From positions 124,001-188,000 of the forward strand of contig NZ_BAJV01000007.1 in the NCBI RefSeq assembly GCF_000613885.1: DNA of 64,000 nucleotides, given 5' to 3'. This DNA is from Asaia prunellae JCM 25354 (GTDB lineage: Bacteria; Pseudomonadota; Alphaproteobacteria; Acetobacterales; Acetobacteraceae). Below the pieces are notes generated by a model, which did not search any database, had not been told where the DNA came from, and saw nothing but the letters and a program-made list of their open reading frames with translations. Position numbers and translations under genes: made by a program. Shown one piece after another: positions 8,999 to 18,345 of the stretch (within the stretch, counting starts at the first letter, position 1; every line of letters starts with the position of its first letter).

Positions 8999-9802
8999 TT
9001 AAGGAAGCGTGACGGAGACAGGCGCGAGCGAGGCAATCTGTGCCGTTGCGATCGTTCCTAAAGGCACAAAAATCGTGTCAGTCATCGAACCCGTCGTAAC
9101 GACATCTCCAGCCCGAAGCGGCAGGCCACGCGCACTGGCATGATTAGCCAGCCAGACGAGAAGCCGCCTGGGATCTCCCGCTGAATTGCCACCGATATGC
9201 TCAATGAGATGACCGCTACTCAGGGCAAGCCGTACGGTCTCCGAAACCGGACTCAATCCGTGCCATGCTGTTTGGCCCTCACCGATAATCAGGGCACCGT
9301 GACTGCCCTGATCGGCAAGATGGGCAAGACGTGGCTGGGTATTTGGTTTTTCGAAACGCGTATCAATAATCTCGATGGCTGTATGGACAGTGTCGACGGC
9401 CTCCAGAACCTCATCAAGCGTCCAGAGCCGCTCACGAGGCAGCAGATCCCGTCCGAAACGGTAAACGATTTCAGCCTCCACACCGTAATAACGGCAAAAC
9501 CCTACCGGCAGACTCGTATCGCCCGAAAACAAGGTGGCCTCATGAAGAGGGGCTGCAAAAGGAACGCTGCCAGACGATGCAGCCCCGACCTTCCAGCCTG
9601 CCACTTTACCCTGGGTTGCAACGAGAGCCGCAACGACCTCGTCCTGGATGTCATAGGCCTCGCTCTCTGTTACAGGTACAATGCCTGCATCCAGCGTGCT
9701 CAGGGAGCGCTCACCATTTCGTACTGCGAGGAATTGACGGGCGCATGGCGAAAGCGAATGGCACTCAGGATGGTCAGGGTGAAAGAAGTCGACAATGCTC
9801 AT
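8999..9802 (-). CDS. 2-keto-4-pentenoate hydratase / fumarylacetoacetate hydrolase family protein
   Basis: 267-aa member of the MhpD-type FAH superfamily (hydratases and decarboxylases acting on 2-keto-enoic acids). Visible motifs: KVAGWKVGAAS near residues 65-75, the metal-ligand region GVEAEIVYRFG, and the C-terminal GDVVTTGSMTDTIFVPLG. Starts at ATG 9802, 72 nt after the transporter stop, and ends 21 nt before the hydroxyacid dehydrogenase. In aromatic meta-cleavage pathways this family hydrates 2-keto-pent-4-enoate. Here there is no aromatic ring-cleavage enzyme nearby, so a sugar-derived 2-keto-3-deoxy or enol acid is an alternative substrate (inference). Confidence 0.82.
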   Translation of the reverse strand: MSIVDFFHPDHPECHSLSPCARQFLAVRNGERSLSTLDAGIVPVTESEAYDIQDEVVAALVATQGKVAGWKVGAASSGSVPFAAPLHEATLFSGDTSLPVGFCRYYGVEAEIVYRFGRDLLPRERLWTLDEVLEAVDTVHTAIEIIDTRFEKPNTQPRLAHLADQGSHGALIIGEGQTAWHGLSPVSETVRLALSSGHLIEHIGGNSAGDPRRLLVWLANHASARGLPLRAGDVVTTGSMTDTIFVPLGTIATAQIASLAPVSVTLP

Positions 9803-9874
9803 AAAACGCCCCAGGATCAGGAAAGGAGATGGTCCGGCACGACAGGCCGGAGCTGCAGGACTGAGAGCAAAGCG

Positions 9875-11319
9875 CTACAACGCGTCCTCCTGGGCCAAAA
9901 GATCACGTCCTCTGGTTTCGGGAATGTAGAAAGTAGCCACGATCGCGAGGCCAGCCAGAAGCACGACGTAACTGGCAAGCGGAATCCAGGCATATTTGCC
10001 GCTACTGATTCCGCCGATATGGAACCGTGCGAACATTGCAATAAGGAACTGTCCAACCATTGGAGACACTCCTCCCGCAATGACGGATGAAAATTCCCGC
10101 GTGAAGGAGACTGCTGTATAGCGGTGGCGAAGGCCAAACATCTCGGGCAGAAAGGCCCCCTGGGTGCCGAACATGCCCCAGGTCGCCACACCGAGCGCGA
10201 ATGACAACGCAATGGCTGAATTCAACGGATCGCCTTGGCTGAAAACATACCAGACGGGCAATGCACTGACTGCCTGAAGTATCGCGAAGCCACGATAGAC
10301 ACGAACACGCCCGAACCGGTCACTCAACAGACCTGCCACGGGAATCGTGATGCCTCCGACAACTGCCGCCCCGATAAGAACGAGCGTTCCCCATCGGCTG
10401 CTCATACCAATCGTATGGACCAGATAACTGATCGCCAGGACCTGATAGATCGACGAGCCACCATTTTCGGCCATACGCAAGCCAAGACCGGCGAGAATAG
10501 GCCTCCATGATGCAGTCAGTGTCTCCCGGATCGACATGACCTCCTCCCGACGCTCGTCATTCTCGATCTGTTCGAATGTTGGTGACTCTTTCAGACGCAG
10601 ACGCATGTAGAGAGCGATGACGAGGAGCAGCGCACTGCCAATAAACGGCACACGCCAGAGCATTGTCTGGGTAATATCAGGTACACCGGTCAGCATGACA
10701 TAGTAGATAATGCCCGCTGTAACCGTACCGAGCTGGATACCGAGAAAGGGAAGAGCCGCATAATAGCCCCGCCGCTTTCTGGGAGCTGATTCTGTCATCA
10801 TCACGGCTGCACCAGCCTGTTCGGCACCAGCACCAAAGCCCTGAGCCATACGCAGCAGAACCAGAAGCAGCGGTGCCGCTATACCGATACTCGCATAGGA
10901 CGGAATAAGGCCAATCAGCGCACTGGCCAATCCCATCAGCGTAACGGTAATCAGCAAGACTTTTTTGCGACCATGCCGGTCACCCAGCCGGCCAAAGACG
11001 ATACCGCCTATAGGCCGTACCGCAAAACCGATGAAATAAGTGGCGAAACTTGCGACGAGTCCCAGACCGGGGATATTGCTGGGGAAAAAAGAGGCCCAAA
11101 AACAAGGGCTGAAGCGAGACTGTAAAGGGCGAAATCGTAGTATTCCATCGCGCTCCCTATGGAGCAGGTCCAGGCTGCACGACGCAGTTCTGCTTCGGGC
11201 ATTTCGGGACGCGATAGAGCATCATTTTCGTCACTACCAACCGGGGACCGTTGCATGTCTGACATGCTCGCCAGGGTCTTGGCGGGGGCGTTGTTCTTGT
11301 TCATGGCAAGAGACATCAT
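9875..11319 (-). CDS. MFS transporter, metabolite:H+ symporter (MHS/ShiA-like) (frameshifted)
   Basis: Inner-membrane 12-helix transporter of the metabolite:proton symporter group (shikimate, citrate, alpha-ketoglutarate type). The N-terminal signature is SAMEYYDFALYSLASALVFG, with FGRLGDRHGRKK in the loop after helix 2 (frame following the break). The frame breaks in the A-run at 11085-11090 (T-run on the coding strand). One more T restores FGPLFFPSNIPGLGLVASF and a normal ~480-aa protein ending ETRGRDLLAQEDAL. The start ATG at 11319 has a strong ribosome-binding site (AAGGAG, 7-nt spacing). It is the first structural gene after the LacI regulator, with a palindromic operator about 150 nt upstream. 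Likely imports the organic or sugar acid used by the downstream genes. Confidence 0.87.
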
Positions 11320-11668
11320 CGCGTGGCTCCTTCCGTGATATGTCTGAAAAGGCGCGACAACAGGATCTGCCCCGCAAGAGCAGAAATTCTCGGTAACAGC
11401 ACGTAGATATTCTCAACCATCATGACAGACCACCTTGAACCACCTGTCGGCCGGTTCCGCTGGAAGCAATTAGATCGATCTAAATTCGCCTCAAAAAAGC
11501 GCCCTGCTCAGCAGGAAAAAGCGCAAACCGGAGAGGGGAGACGGGATCAGACTGACCTAAACAAACTGTAATGACATCAGAACGCCTTTTTACAACAAAA
11601 GTCACATGATTAATGTGCAGATAAGGTCACGCTTGTGTGATCTTCAGAGAGGTTCGACGTCTCTGGAA
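11320..11668. other. Intergenic region between LacI regulator and transporter
   Basis: 349-nt gap without a convincing gene. It holds a strong ribosome-binding site just before the transporter ATG and a perfect LacI-type palindrome at 11470-11483. AT-rich tracts on both sides of the palindrome could hold the promoter of the catabolic cluster, but I cannot name a -35/-10 pair with confidence. Confidence 0.6.
11470..11483. promoter_or_regulatory. Putative LacI-family operator
   Basis: Perfect 14-bp palindrome TTAGATCGATCTAA with the central CG step typical of LacI/GalR-family operators, in an AT-rich setting (AATT on the left, AATT on the right). It lies about 150 nt upstream of the transporter ATG and just downstream of the LacI-family gene, which suggests autogenous or cluster-specific control. 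I found no second obvious copy in this window. Confidence 0.55.
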
Positions 11669-12679
11669 TCATGAGCTGTTTCTCAACACCAGCTCCGGTG
11701 TGATGACAAAGCGCTCTCCCGGTCGCTCGGGCTGCATGAGACGTTTCTGCAGGAGAGTAGCCGCTACGGCGCCTATACGCTGCGGAAGGGTCGCAATCGT
11801 TGTGAGAGGTGGATAGGCCGCGGCAGCCTGAGGAAGATTATCCATGCCAATGACTGCAAAATCTGTCCCGACAATCATGCCGCGCCGCCCAAGATGATGA
11901 AACAGGGTGAGAGCGATGAGGTCATTGTAACAGATGGCCGCGTCCGGTGGCTCGGGCAAATCGAAAAGCCTGTCGAGCGCCTCTTCATCATAACGATGAT
12001 CTCTTGTGCCAGCGATGACTGGCAGTTCCTCCAGGCCAAAATGTCTGATTGCCGAGCGATAGCCGTCCAGTCGTGCAAGCGCCGCCGAATGCATTTCCAT
12101 CGCCCCGATGAAAACAATCCGTTTTCTTCCGGTCTCAACGAGATGGGCCATGGCTCGCTCAATCCCCAGAGCGTAATCGGCTGTTACGACATCACCACTG
12201 GCATAAGGAATTTCTCTCAATACCTGAACATAGGGTAGGCCGAGACGCGTGAGTTCATCAATCAGCTTCTGGTCACTTCCTATAGCCGGGCAGATGATCA
12301 GTCCATCAACATTATGCTCGCGCAGACGCCTGATCTGGCGACTCTGTCTCTCGGGTGAGTCGGCCGTGTTCGCAATCAGACAAATGGCTTCCGACGCATC
12401 ATTGGCTTCCTCAACACCTGCCGTCAGCGTACTGAAAAAAGGATTTGAGATATTTGAGAGAACAAGACCAATCGTTCCTGTACGGTTTTGCCTCAGATTG
12501 GCGGCACCTCGATTATAGATATAGCCAAGTGTTTCCATGGCTGCCTTGACGCGGGCGCGGGTTGGCTCGGCCACAAGGGGGCTGTTACGCAGAACGAGTG
12601 ATGCTGTCGCCCGCGAAACTCCGGCCTCTTTCGCGACAGCAATGAGGCTCACCGTGGGAGCAGGGACTTTTTTATTCAT
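11669..12679 (-). CDS. LacI/GalR-family transcriptional regulator
   Basis: Sugar-responsive DNA-binding repressor. The N-terminal HTH is VSLIAVAKEAGVSRATASLV and the hinge helix region NRGAANLRQNRTGTIGLV; the periplasmic-binding-protein-like effector domain follows (LSNISNPFFSTL to the C-terminus). I start at ATG 12679 because the HTH begins about 9 residues later, as is usual. Upstream in-frame ATGs at 12697 and 12760 would add non-conserved residues. The protein is about 336 aa and intact. It is the most upstream gene of the minus-strand catabolic cluster and probably binds the palindrome at 11470-11483. The inducer is presumably the cluster's sugar or sugar acid. Confidence 0.9.
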   Translation of the reverse strand: MNKKVPAPTVSLIAVAKEAGVSRATASLVLRNSPLVAEPTRARVKAAMETLGYIYNRGAANLRQNRTGTIGLVLSNISNPFFSTLTAGVEEANDASEAICLIANTADSPERQSRQIRRLREHNVDGLIICPAIGSDQKLIDELTRLGLPYVQVLREIPYASGDVVTADYALGIERAMAHLVETGRKRIVFIGAMEMHSAALARLDGYRSAIRHFGLEELPVIAGTRDHRYDEEALDRLFDLPEPPDAAICYNDLIALTLFHHLGRRGMIVGTDFAVIGMDNLPQAAAAYPPLTTIATLPQRIGAVAATLLQKRLMQPERPGERFVITPELVLRNSS

Positions 12680-13150
12680 TCGACCAGCCGACACCATAGG
12701 AAGATAGATAACCTTGCCATTGGAACAGAAAAACGTAACTGTCCTCCAATCATTTTTCATCGCACGCAGGCATTGGCTGTATAACGAAAATGGATCAGAA
12801 AATTCAAAATAGTGAGATAAGCATCACATAAAACAGGCGTTGAAGCCCATATCGTTATTTAGTCACGAAATAATCGTTAATGCCAACTTGGTCGCATGGT
12901 TTGTCACTAGACATTTTCCAGTAAACTCTCTATAAAGAAAAAACTTCAAAGAACATGAACATGTTGCAATATAACACAGAAATGTAGTGACATGGTTGAA
13001 ACTGTCTGACTTGCAATACCATTGGCGGGCAGGCATGGATAATCATGCTTTTGGCGGGAACATTTAGTCAAACCTGATGGGTTCGGAGAATTCATTTCTC
13101 ACACGGTTCAGCCGTCAGCGAGCTCTTTATCGTATCTAGGGAATTCACTT
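12680..13150. other. Intergenic region upstream of LacI and the 13.1-kb gene
   Basis: About 470 nt, AT-richer than the flanking genes, between divergent genes: the LacI regulator on minus and the repeat protein on plus. No credible coding frame, tRNA or strong hairpin was found. It presumably holds both promoters. AGGG nine bases before the TTG at 13151 looks like a ribosome-binding site. Confidence 0.5.
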
Positions 13151-13630
13151 TTGGCGAGAACAGTCAGGCCACGAGCCACCACCGCAAAGAAGAGAAAAAC
13201 CTCGGCAGCAGAGTCCAGATCGCCAAATGAGCTTCTGCTTCAGGCTTCGGATGAAGCGGAGCCACCCGCTGAAGAAGCGTCAACTGCTCCGATTGAAATA
13301 CCGTCCCCTTCCTCCGGGGAAGGGGATGAAAACCCGACCGAAATCCAGACCTCGAATGAATCAGCAGCTCAGACGGTCAAGAGCTATCCGGTAGAGGCCC
13401 TCTATTTCGACGCCAGCTGGTACCTCGAAACCTATCCGGATGTCGGGGCCTGCGGCATTGACGCTGTCGAGCATTTCCTGACGCACGGCTATCTCGAAGG
13501 GCGAAATCCGAACGGCCATTTCAACGTCCTGGAATATATTGCTGCCAATCCCGACATTCCCTTGACGATCAATCCATTCCTGCACTTCATCATGCATGGT
13601 GCTGCTGAGGGCCGTCCGCTTCGTCGCTAG
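13151..13630 (+). CDS. Hypothetical protein with two copies of a YPDV/EGR-type repeat
   Basis: 159-aa protein of unknown function starting at TTG 13151. Residues 1-75 are basic, then acidic and low-complexity (rich in A, E, S, T, P), probably disordered. Residues ~84-157 contain two related units of about 37 aa: YFDASWYLETYPDVG...HFLTHGYLEGRNP and HFNVLEYIAANPDI...HFIMHGAAEGRPL. The same unit is familiar from N-termini of large glycosyltransferases and surface proteins in Acetobacteraceae (recollection of family patterns, not a search). No signal peptide or membrane segment. It is followed 46 nt later by the peptidoglycan gene cluster, which may hint at an envelope role. Confidence 0.7.
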   Translation: MARTVRPRATTAKKRKTSAAESRSPNELLLQASDEAEPPAEEASTAPIEIPSPSSGEGDENPTEIQTSNESAAQTVKSYPVEALYFDASWYLETYPDVGACGIDAVEHFLTHGYLEGRNPNGHFNVLEYIAANPDIPLTINPFLHFIMHGAAEGRPLRR

Positions 13631-13676
13631 GACGGTCGGCAAGCAACGGCTGAACTGAACAGGCAAGGATGACACT

Positions 13677-14677
13677 GTGCTGACTCGACGCTCGCTAATG
13701 GTCGCTGTTACGGCCATTCCCTCTCTCTGCGGGAGCAGCGTTGCACGAACGCGCAAGCATCCGGCTAATCCCGCTGCGCAGGGCAACTATGCTGCGTTCC
13801 TTTCATCGCTTCGAGCTGAGGCGCTGGGTAAAGGCATATCAGGCTCCACACTTTCTCGCGCACTGGCGATGACAACTGAGCCAAATGCACGCGTCATCAA
13901 ACTGGACCAGCATCAGCCCGAATTTACCTTGACCTGGGCGCAATATCGCAAGCGTGTCATCAGTACGACGCGCATCAGCCAGGGGCAGGCTGCCCGGCAG
14001 CAATATGGCGCGCTTCTGGATAAAACAGGGAAGAATTACGGTGTTGATCCGCGCGCGATCATGGGAATCTGGGGGCTTGAATCAGGATTTGGCCGCAAAA
14101 TCGGTACTTTTTCGGTTATCGATGCGCTCGCTACCCTTGCCTATGACGGGCGAAGAGCAAGCTTTTTCCGCGGTGAACTGCTGAAAGCACTTCAGATCCT
14201 CGACCACGGCGATATCCAGCCGGAAACATGCTGGGCTCTTATGCTGGTGCCATGGGCCAGCCTCAGTTCATGCCCAGCGCCTATCTTCGCTATGCTGTAG
14301 ATGCCGATCATGACGGCAGACGCAATATCTGGTCAAGTGAACAGGATGTCTTCGCTTCTGTCGCCAACTATCTGCATGGTTCCGGCTGGCATGCAGATGA
14401 GCCATGGGGACAAGCGGTCAGGCTGACACAGGATATTCCCCAGAGCCAGCTTGGTCGCAGCAACAAGCAAAGTCTGGCAGCCTGGTCGACTCTGGGTGTG
14501 CGCCGGGAGGACGGTTCAGTCTTCTCCCGCCAGGATGTAACGGGTGCCGTCCTCCGGCCAGATGGCCCGGGTACAGAAGCTTTCATGGTCTATCATAATT
14601 TTGATGTTATCCGACGCTATAACCCGTCAGATTATTACGCGCTCGGTGTAGGATTGCTCGGTTATGAGATCGGTTAA
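13677..14677 (+). CDS. Lytic murein transglycosylase, MltB family (frameshifted)
   Basis: Cleaves peptidoglycan glycan strands to 1,6-anhydro-muropeptides. GTG start at 13677 with AAGGA upstream. Twin-arginine-like leader MLTRRSLMVAV, then the MltB domain with catalytic Glu135 in GLESGFGRKIG. The frame breaks at the AAA near 14224. One more A restores QPENMLGSYAGAMGQPQFMPSAY, a hallmark of this family, and the frame then runs to YEIG at 14677. Restored length is about 333 aa, normal for MltB-type enzymes. It overlaps the rlpA start by 14 nt, so the two peptidoglycan enzymes are probably cotranslated. Confidence 0.87.
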
Positions 14678-15529
14678 AGCATTCGTTTCACTGTTGGGCG
14701 CAGGCGCGACGCTTGTGGGTTGCCACCATCAGGAAACGACAAAACAGGCCAGCCCTCATTACATGACCGGACAGGCCTGGCAGGGGAGTGACTCCTGGTT
14801 TTATCCCTCCGAACGTTTCGACATGACAGAAACGGGACTTGCCATCATCCAGTCTCCTCCTAAAGACGGCGTTACGGCAGATGGTGAGATCTGGTCAGCT
14901 CAGTCAATGACCGGTGCACATCAGACCCTGCAACTCCCCTCTGTCGTGAGCGTGCGCAATCTGGCTAATGGCCGGATTGTCAGGGTCCGACTGAATGATC
15001 GCGGACCGGCTTCATCCGGGCGCCTGATTGCAGTTACGCCACGTGTGGCCAGTCTGCTCGGCATGGGTGATGAGCCGACACCTGTCGAGATCAGTGTCGA
15101 TGAGGCCGTCAGTCGGCAAATAGCCGATTCTAATCCGGATGCGCCCAAACTCGATATTGCCGCAGCACCGAGAGAAGCCATTATCGCGCAGTCTCTTGAC
15201 GACGGCAGCACGCATACGCTTGGCCTGAAATCAGGAGACAAGACCGACAGTTCCCGTAAATTGTTTCTGCCGAAATGCCTCAGACTGTCATGCAGGGTAT
15301 GGCCGAATCCCCCCTCTACCATATCGAACTCGGCAGTTTTTCAGGCCATGCGGCAGCCGCCCAGGTGGCAGCGCAATGTGGCGCGGAAATCACACGACAG
15401 GCAGGGCGGGCAGCTACACTTCCATGGATGGTTGCACTCGGGCCCTTCACAACTGTGCCCGAGGCGGATAGGGCATTAGCAAAAGCGCGCCAATGCGGTG
15501 GTATGGGCGCGCATATCGTGGCCAAATAA
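14664..15529 (+). CDS. rlpA: RlpA-like septal ring lytic transglycosylase with SPOR domain (frameshifted)
   Basis: Lipoprotein that cleaves denuded glycan strands at the septum. The lipobox LVGC sits at residues 17-20. A double-psi beta-barrel domain holds VRLNDRGP with the catalytic Asp. The C-terminal SPOR domain (SPLYHIELGSFSGHAAAAQ to GAHIVAK) binds denuded peptidoglycan. The frame breaks near 15273, where one base is missing (CCG-GAA-ATG or CCG-AAA-ATG), joining SSRKLFLP to the SPOR domain at 15275-15529. Restored length is about 288 aa. The gene lies between the MltB-like enzyme and a D-Ala-D-Ala carboxypeptidase (9-nt gap), a typical alphaproteobacterial cell-wall cluster. Confidence 0.87.
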
Positions 15530-15538
15530 GGTGTTGAT

Positions 15539-16774
15539 GTGCGGACAAGACGTTTTCTGCTTTCGGGTGCGGCTGGGTTAGCCGTTTCAACTCAGTTTGC
15601 TTTTGCACGCCCGCGACGAGGAAAAGCCGCCGCAAAAGCCGCCTCTGTCGCTGCATCCGGCATGACTGCTGTGCCAACCGGAACGCCGGCCACTACACCG
15701 ATCGGCCCTCTGGATACCGTGGCGCGCTGGGCCTGTATCATCGATTTCGATACAGGCGCGACCCTGCTTGAAAAAGCAGCTGATGACCATATGCCACCTT
15801 CATCGCTAACGAAGATGATGACCGCCTATGTCACCTTCGGCATGCTGAAGGCAGGACATCTGACGCTTACCCAGTCTTTACCCGTCAGTGAAAAGGCCTG
15901 GCGCACACAAGGCTCCAAGATGTTCGTGCCACTTGGCCAGAGTGTAAGCGTATCTGATCTGATTGAAGGTATGGTCATCCAGTCCGGCAATGACGCCTGT
16001 GTCGTGCTGGCTGAGGGGATTGCCGGTTCTGAAGAACAATTCGTCAATCTGATGAACCAGACTGCCGCCAAACTCGGCATGACCAATACGCATTTCATGA
16101 ACTGCACCGGTCTGCCGAATGAGTCCCAGTACATGAGCGCACGCGACGTCTGTCGCATCGCCATGCATCTGATCCGTGACTACCCCGAATATTACCATCT
16201 TTTCTCCGCCACGGAATTTACGTTCAACAATATCAAGCAGGGCAATCGTAACGTTCTGGTTGACAAAGGGCTGGCTGATGGCCTGAAGACAGGTCATACC
16301 GATGCTGGCGGATTTGGGCTTTGCGCCAGTTCCAAGCGCGACGGCAGACGCATCATCATGGCAATCAATGGCACGAGCTCGATGAATGAACGTGCCCATG
16401 AGGGTGAACGCCTGCTTGGCTGGGCCTTTGCAAACTTCGAGAACGTAACCCTTTTCCATCACGGTCAGGTTGTTGATCACATGCCCGTCTATATGGGCAC
16501 CTCTGCCGAAGTACCACTTGTAGGAACCAGGGATATTGTGCTGACGCTGCCGCATGGCTGGCAGCAACGCTCCAGGATCAGCGTGGAATATCCATCCCCT
16601 GCCATCGCACCGGTCATGGCAGGTCAGACAATTGGAGCACTCGTGCTTCAGAACCAGGGCATGCCCGATATCCGTCTTGATCTGGTAGCCGCCAACGCCG
16701 TGCCACGTCTGGGTCTGGTCGGGCGCGCAATGGCACGCCTCGGCCATGGCCCCAAACCTGCGCCTCATGGCTAA
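15539..16774 (+). CDS. D-alanyl-D-alanine carboxypeptidase (PBP5/6 family)
   Basis: 411-aa penicillin-binding protein removing the terminal D-Ala from peptidoglycan pentapeptides. All three serine-peptidase motifs are present and spaced as expected: SLTK at 89-92, SGN at 149-151 and KTG at 250-252. Leader MRTRRFLLSGAAGL looks like a twin-arginine or Sec export signal. A low-complexity Ala-rich linker (30-55) precedes the catalytic domain. The C-terminal PBP5_C-like domain ends about residue 390. GTG start at 15539 with AAGG upstream. Its stop is 3 nt from tmk, so the cell-wall genes and the replication genes probably share a transcript. Confidence 0.93.
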   Translation: MRTRRFLLSGAAGLAVSTQFAFARPRRGKAAAKAASVAASGMTAVPTGTPATTPIGPLDTVARWACIIDFDTGATLLEKAADDHMPPSSLTKMMTAYVTFGMLKAGHLTLTQSLPVSEKAWRTQGSKMFVPLGQSVSVSDLIEGMVIQSGNDACVVLAEGIAGSEEQFVNLMNQTAAKLGMTNTHFMNCTGLPNESQYMSARDVCRIAMHLIRDYPEYYHLFSATEFTFNNIKQGNRNVLVDKGLADGLKTGHTDAGGFGLCASSKRDGRRIIMAINGTSSMNERAHEGERLLGWAFANFENVTLFHHGQVVDHMPVYMGTSAEVPLVGTRDIVLTLPHGWQQRSRISVEYPSPAIAPVMAGQTIGALVLQNQGMPDIRLDLVAANAVPRLGLVGRAMARLGHGPKPAPHG

Positions 16775-16777
16775 GGC

Positions 16778-17407
16778 GTGAAAGGGCTTTTCATTACTTT
16801 TGAGGGTGGAGAAGGGGCTGGCAAATCAACACAGACCCGTCTCCTCCATGCCGCGCTGTCCAAACTGGGACACACGGTACATCTTACGCGTGAACCTGGG
16901 GGCTCTCCCGGCGCCGAAGCATTGCGGGAACTGATTCTTTTCAGTGAAGCACCATTGTCGCAACGCGCGCAGGTACTTGCCCACATGGCGGCACGCGCAG
17001 ATCATCTTGACAGTCTCATTCTGCCGGCTCTGGCACGCGGCGAGAGTGTGATCTGTGACCGGTTTCATGATTCAACGCTGGTCTATCAAGGCTATGGCCT
17101 GGCTCGTGGCGCGACGAGGGACCTCGATTTCATCCGCTCGGTGCGCGGTCTGCTCGCCTGCGAACCTGACCTCACGATCCTGCTCGATGTACCCCCTGAA
17201 CTCGGTGCGGCTCGTGTTGCATCACGGGGAGGTAAAACAGACCGCTACGAACAGGAGGCAATTGCGTTTCACCAGCGTATTGCTGCCGGGTTCGACACGT
17301 TGGCCAATGAAGAACCACGCCGCATCAGGCGTATTGACGCGAGCCGCACACCCGATGAGGTCGCCGCCGACATTCTTTCAGTTGTCATGAATTATCTGCC
17401 CTCATGA
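16778..17407 (+). CDS. tmk: Thymidylate kinase
   Basis: 209-aa dTMP kinase making dTDP for DNA synthesis. The P-loop EGGEGAGKST is at residues 9-18, TREPGG follows, the DRFHDST motif binds dTMP, and the LID region has RGGKTDRYE. GTG start at 16778, 3 nt after the carboxypeptidase stop. Stop overlaps the holB ATG by 4 nt. The tmk-holB order is widely conserved in Alphaproteobacteria. Confidence 0.96.
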   Translation: MKGLFITFEGGEGAGKSTQTRLLHAALSKLGHTVHLTREPGGSPGAEALRELILFSEAPLSQRAQVLAHMAARADHLDSLILPALARGESVICDRFHDSTLVYQGYGLARGATRDLDFIRSVRGLLACEPDLTILLDVPPELGAARVASRGGKTDRYEQEAIAFHQRIAAGFDTLANEEPRRIRRIDASRTPDEVAADILSVVMNYLPS

Positions 17408-18345
17408 ACAAAGCAGTTTATCCGGCTGTCCTGCCGCTGATCGGACACGAGGCCGAGCTGACCCTGTTTGTAAAAGCCCACAGGACCGACCGGATGCATC
17501 ATGGCTGGATAATCCATGGTGATACAGGCATAGGCAAGACATGCTTCGCCTTTGCCTGCGCCCGCATCCTGCTGAACGGGGCTGATCCACAGAGCCGGGC
17601 AGGGCGCCAGATCAGCGCGGGCACCCATCCCAATCTCCTCCTGATCACACGGCGCATGGACGAAAAACGCAAACGTCTGCGGCAGGAAATTGTGATTGAC
17701 GATGTACGACCTGTACAGGATTTCCTGCATCATACAGCAGCGGACGGCGCATGGCGCGTCGTTATCGTTGACGCCGCCGAAACACTCAATCGCAATGCCG
17801 CCAATGCGCTTCTGAAGCTTCTTGAAGAACCGCCCGGCAAGACCGTGTTTTTCCTGACCTGTCCAACCCCCTCGGCTCTGCTGCCAACCATCAGGAGCCG
17901 CTGCCGTCTTCTTGCACTTGACACACTTCCTGAAGAACAGACACGACAGGTTCTCCGTTATCATGGCCTGAGCGGGGACGAGCTTGAGACACTATCCGGC
18001 CAGGCTCACGGCATGCCCGGCCGTGTTCTTGAAACCGATCAGGGAACAGACAAAGCGGCGCGCGACCTTGCCAACGCTCTGATAGAAACCGGAGAAATTA
18101 CGGACCCTGACACCGTGGCGGGACTCTTGCGCCACGATGATGGTTTTGCGTTGCTGTGTTCTTTGCTAGGAGAAGCACTTGCGAACCGGGCCAGAACTCT
18201 GGCCGGGCAGGGAAAGCTGAACGAGGCCAGCAAGGCCGCAGAAGCCTTTTCTTCCCTTCAGGCGCTCCAGCGCGAGACAGAACGGTTCAATCTGGACAAG
18301 AATCAGGCTGTCAGACAGGCAGCCTCCATAGCGAGTGCCCCATGA
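17404..18345 (+). CDS. holB: DNA polymerase III subunit delta'
   Basis: 313-aa clamp-loader subunit, complete. AAA+ P-loop GDTGIGKT at 39-46; the mid-domain has VVIVDAAETLNRNAANALLK and LLEEPPGKTVFFL, followed by the sensor-like SPIRSRC-type segment TIRSRCRLL. Works with delta and tau/gamma to load the beta clamp. Start overlaps the tmk stop (ATGA) and its stop overlaps the metG start (ATGA), so it is translationally coupled on both sides. Confidence 0.94.
   Translation: MNKAVYPAVLPLIGHEAELTLFVKAHRTDRMHHGWIIHGDTGIGKTCFAFACARILLNGADPQSRAGRQISAGTHPNLLLITRRMDEKRKRLRQEIVIDDVRPVQDFLHHTAADGAWRVVIVDAAETLNRNAANALLKLLEEPPGKTVFFLTCPTPSALLPTIRSRCRLLALDTLPEEQTRQVLRYHGLSGDELETLSGQAHGMPGRVLETDQGTDKAARDLANALIETGEITDPDTVAGLLRHDDGFALLCSLLGEALANRARTLAGQGKLNEASKAAEAFSSLQALQRETERFNLDKNQAVRQAASIASAP

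Noticed and set aside
8999-9802. Aromatic meta-cleavage pathway from the MhpD-like hydratase
   Set aside because: No ring-cleavage dioxygenase, acetaldehyde dehydrogenase or 4-hydroxy-2-oxovalerate aldolase is nearby; the neighbours are sugar enzymes.
12680-13150. Sigma-54 promoter or small RNA in the 470-nt gap
   Set aside because: No TGGCAC-n5-TTGCA match and no strong hairpin were found.
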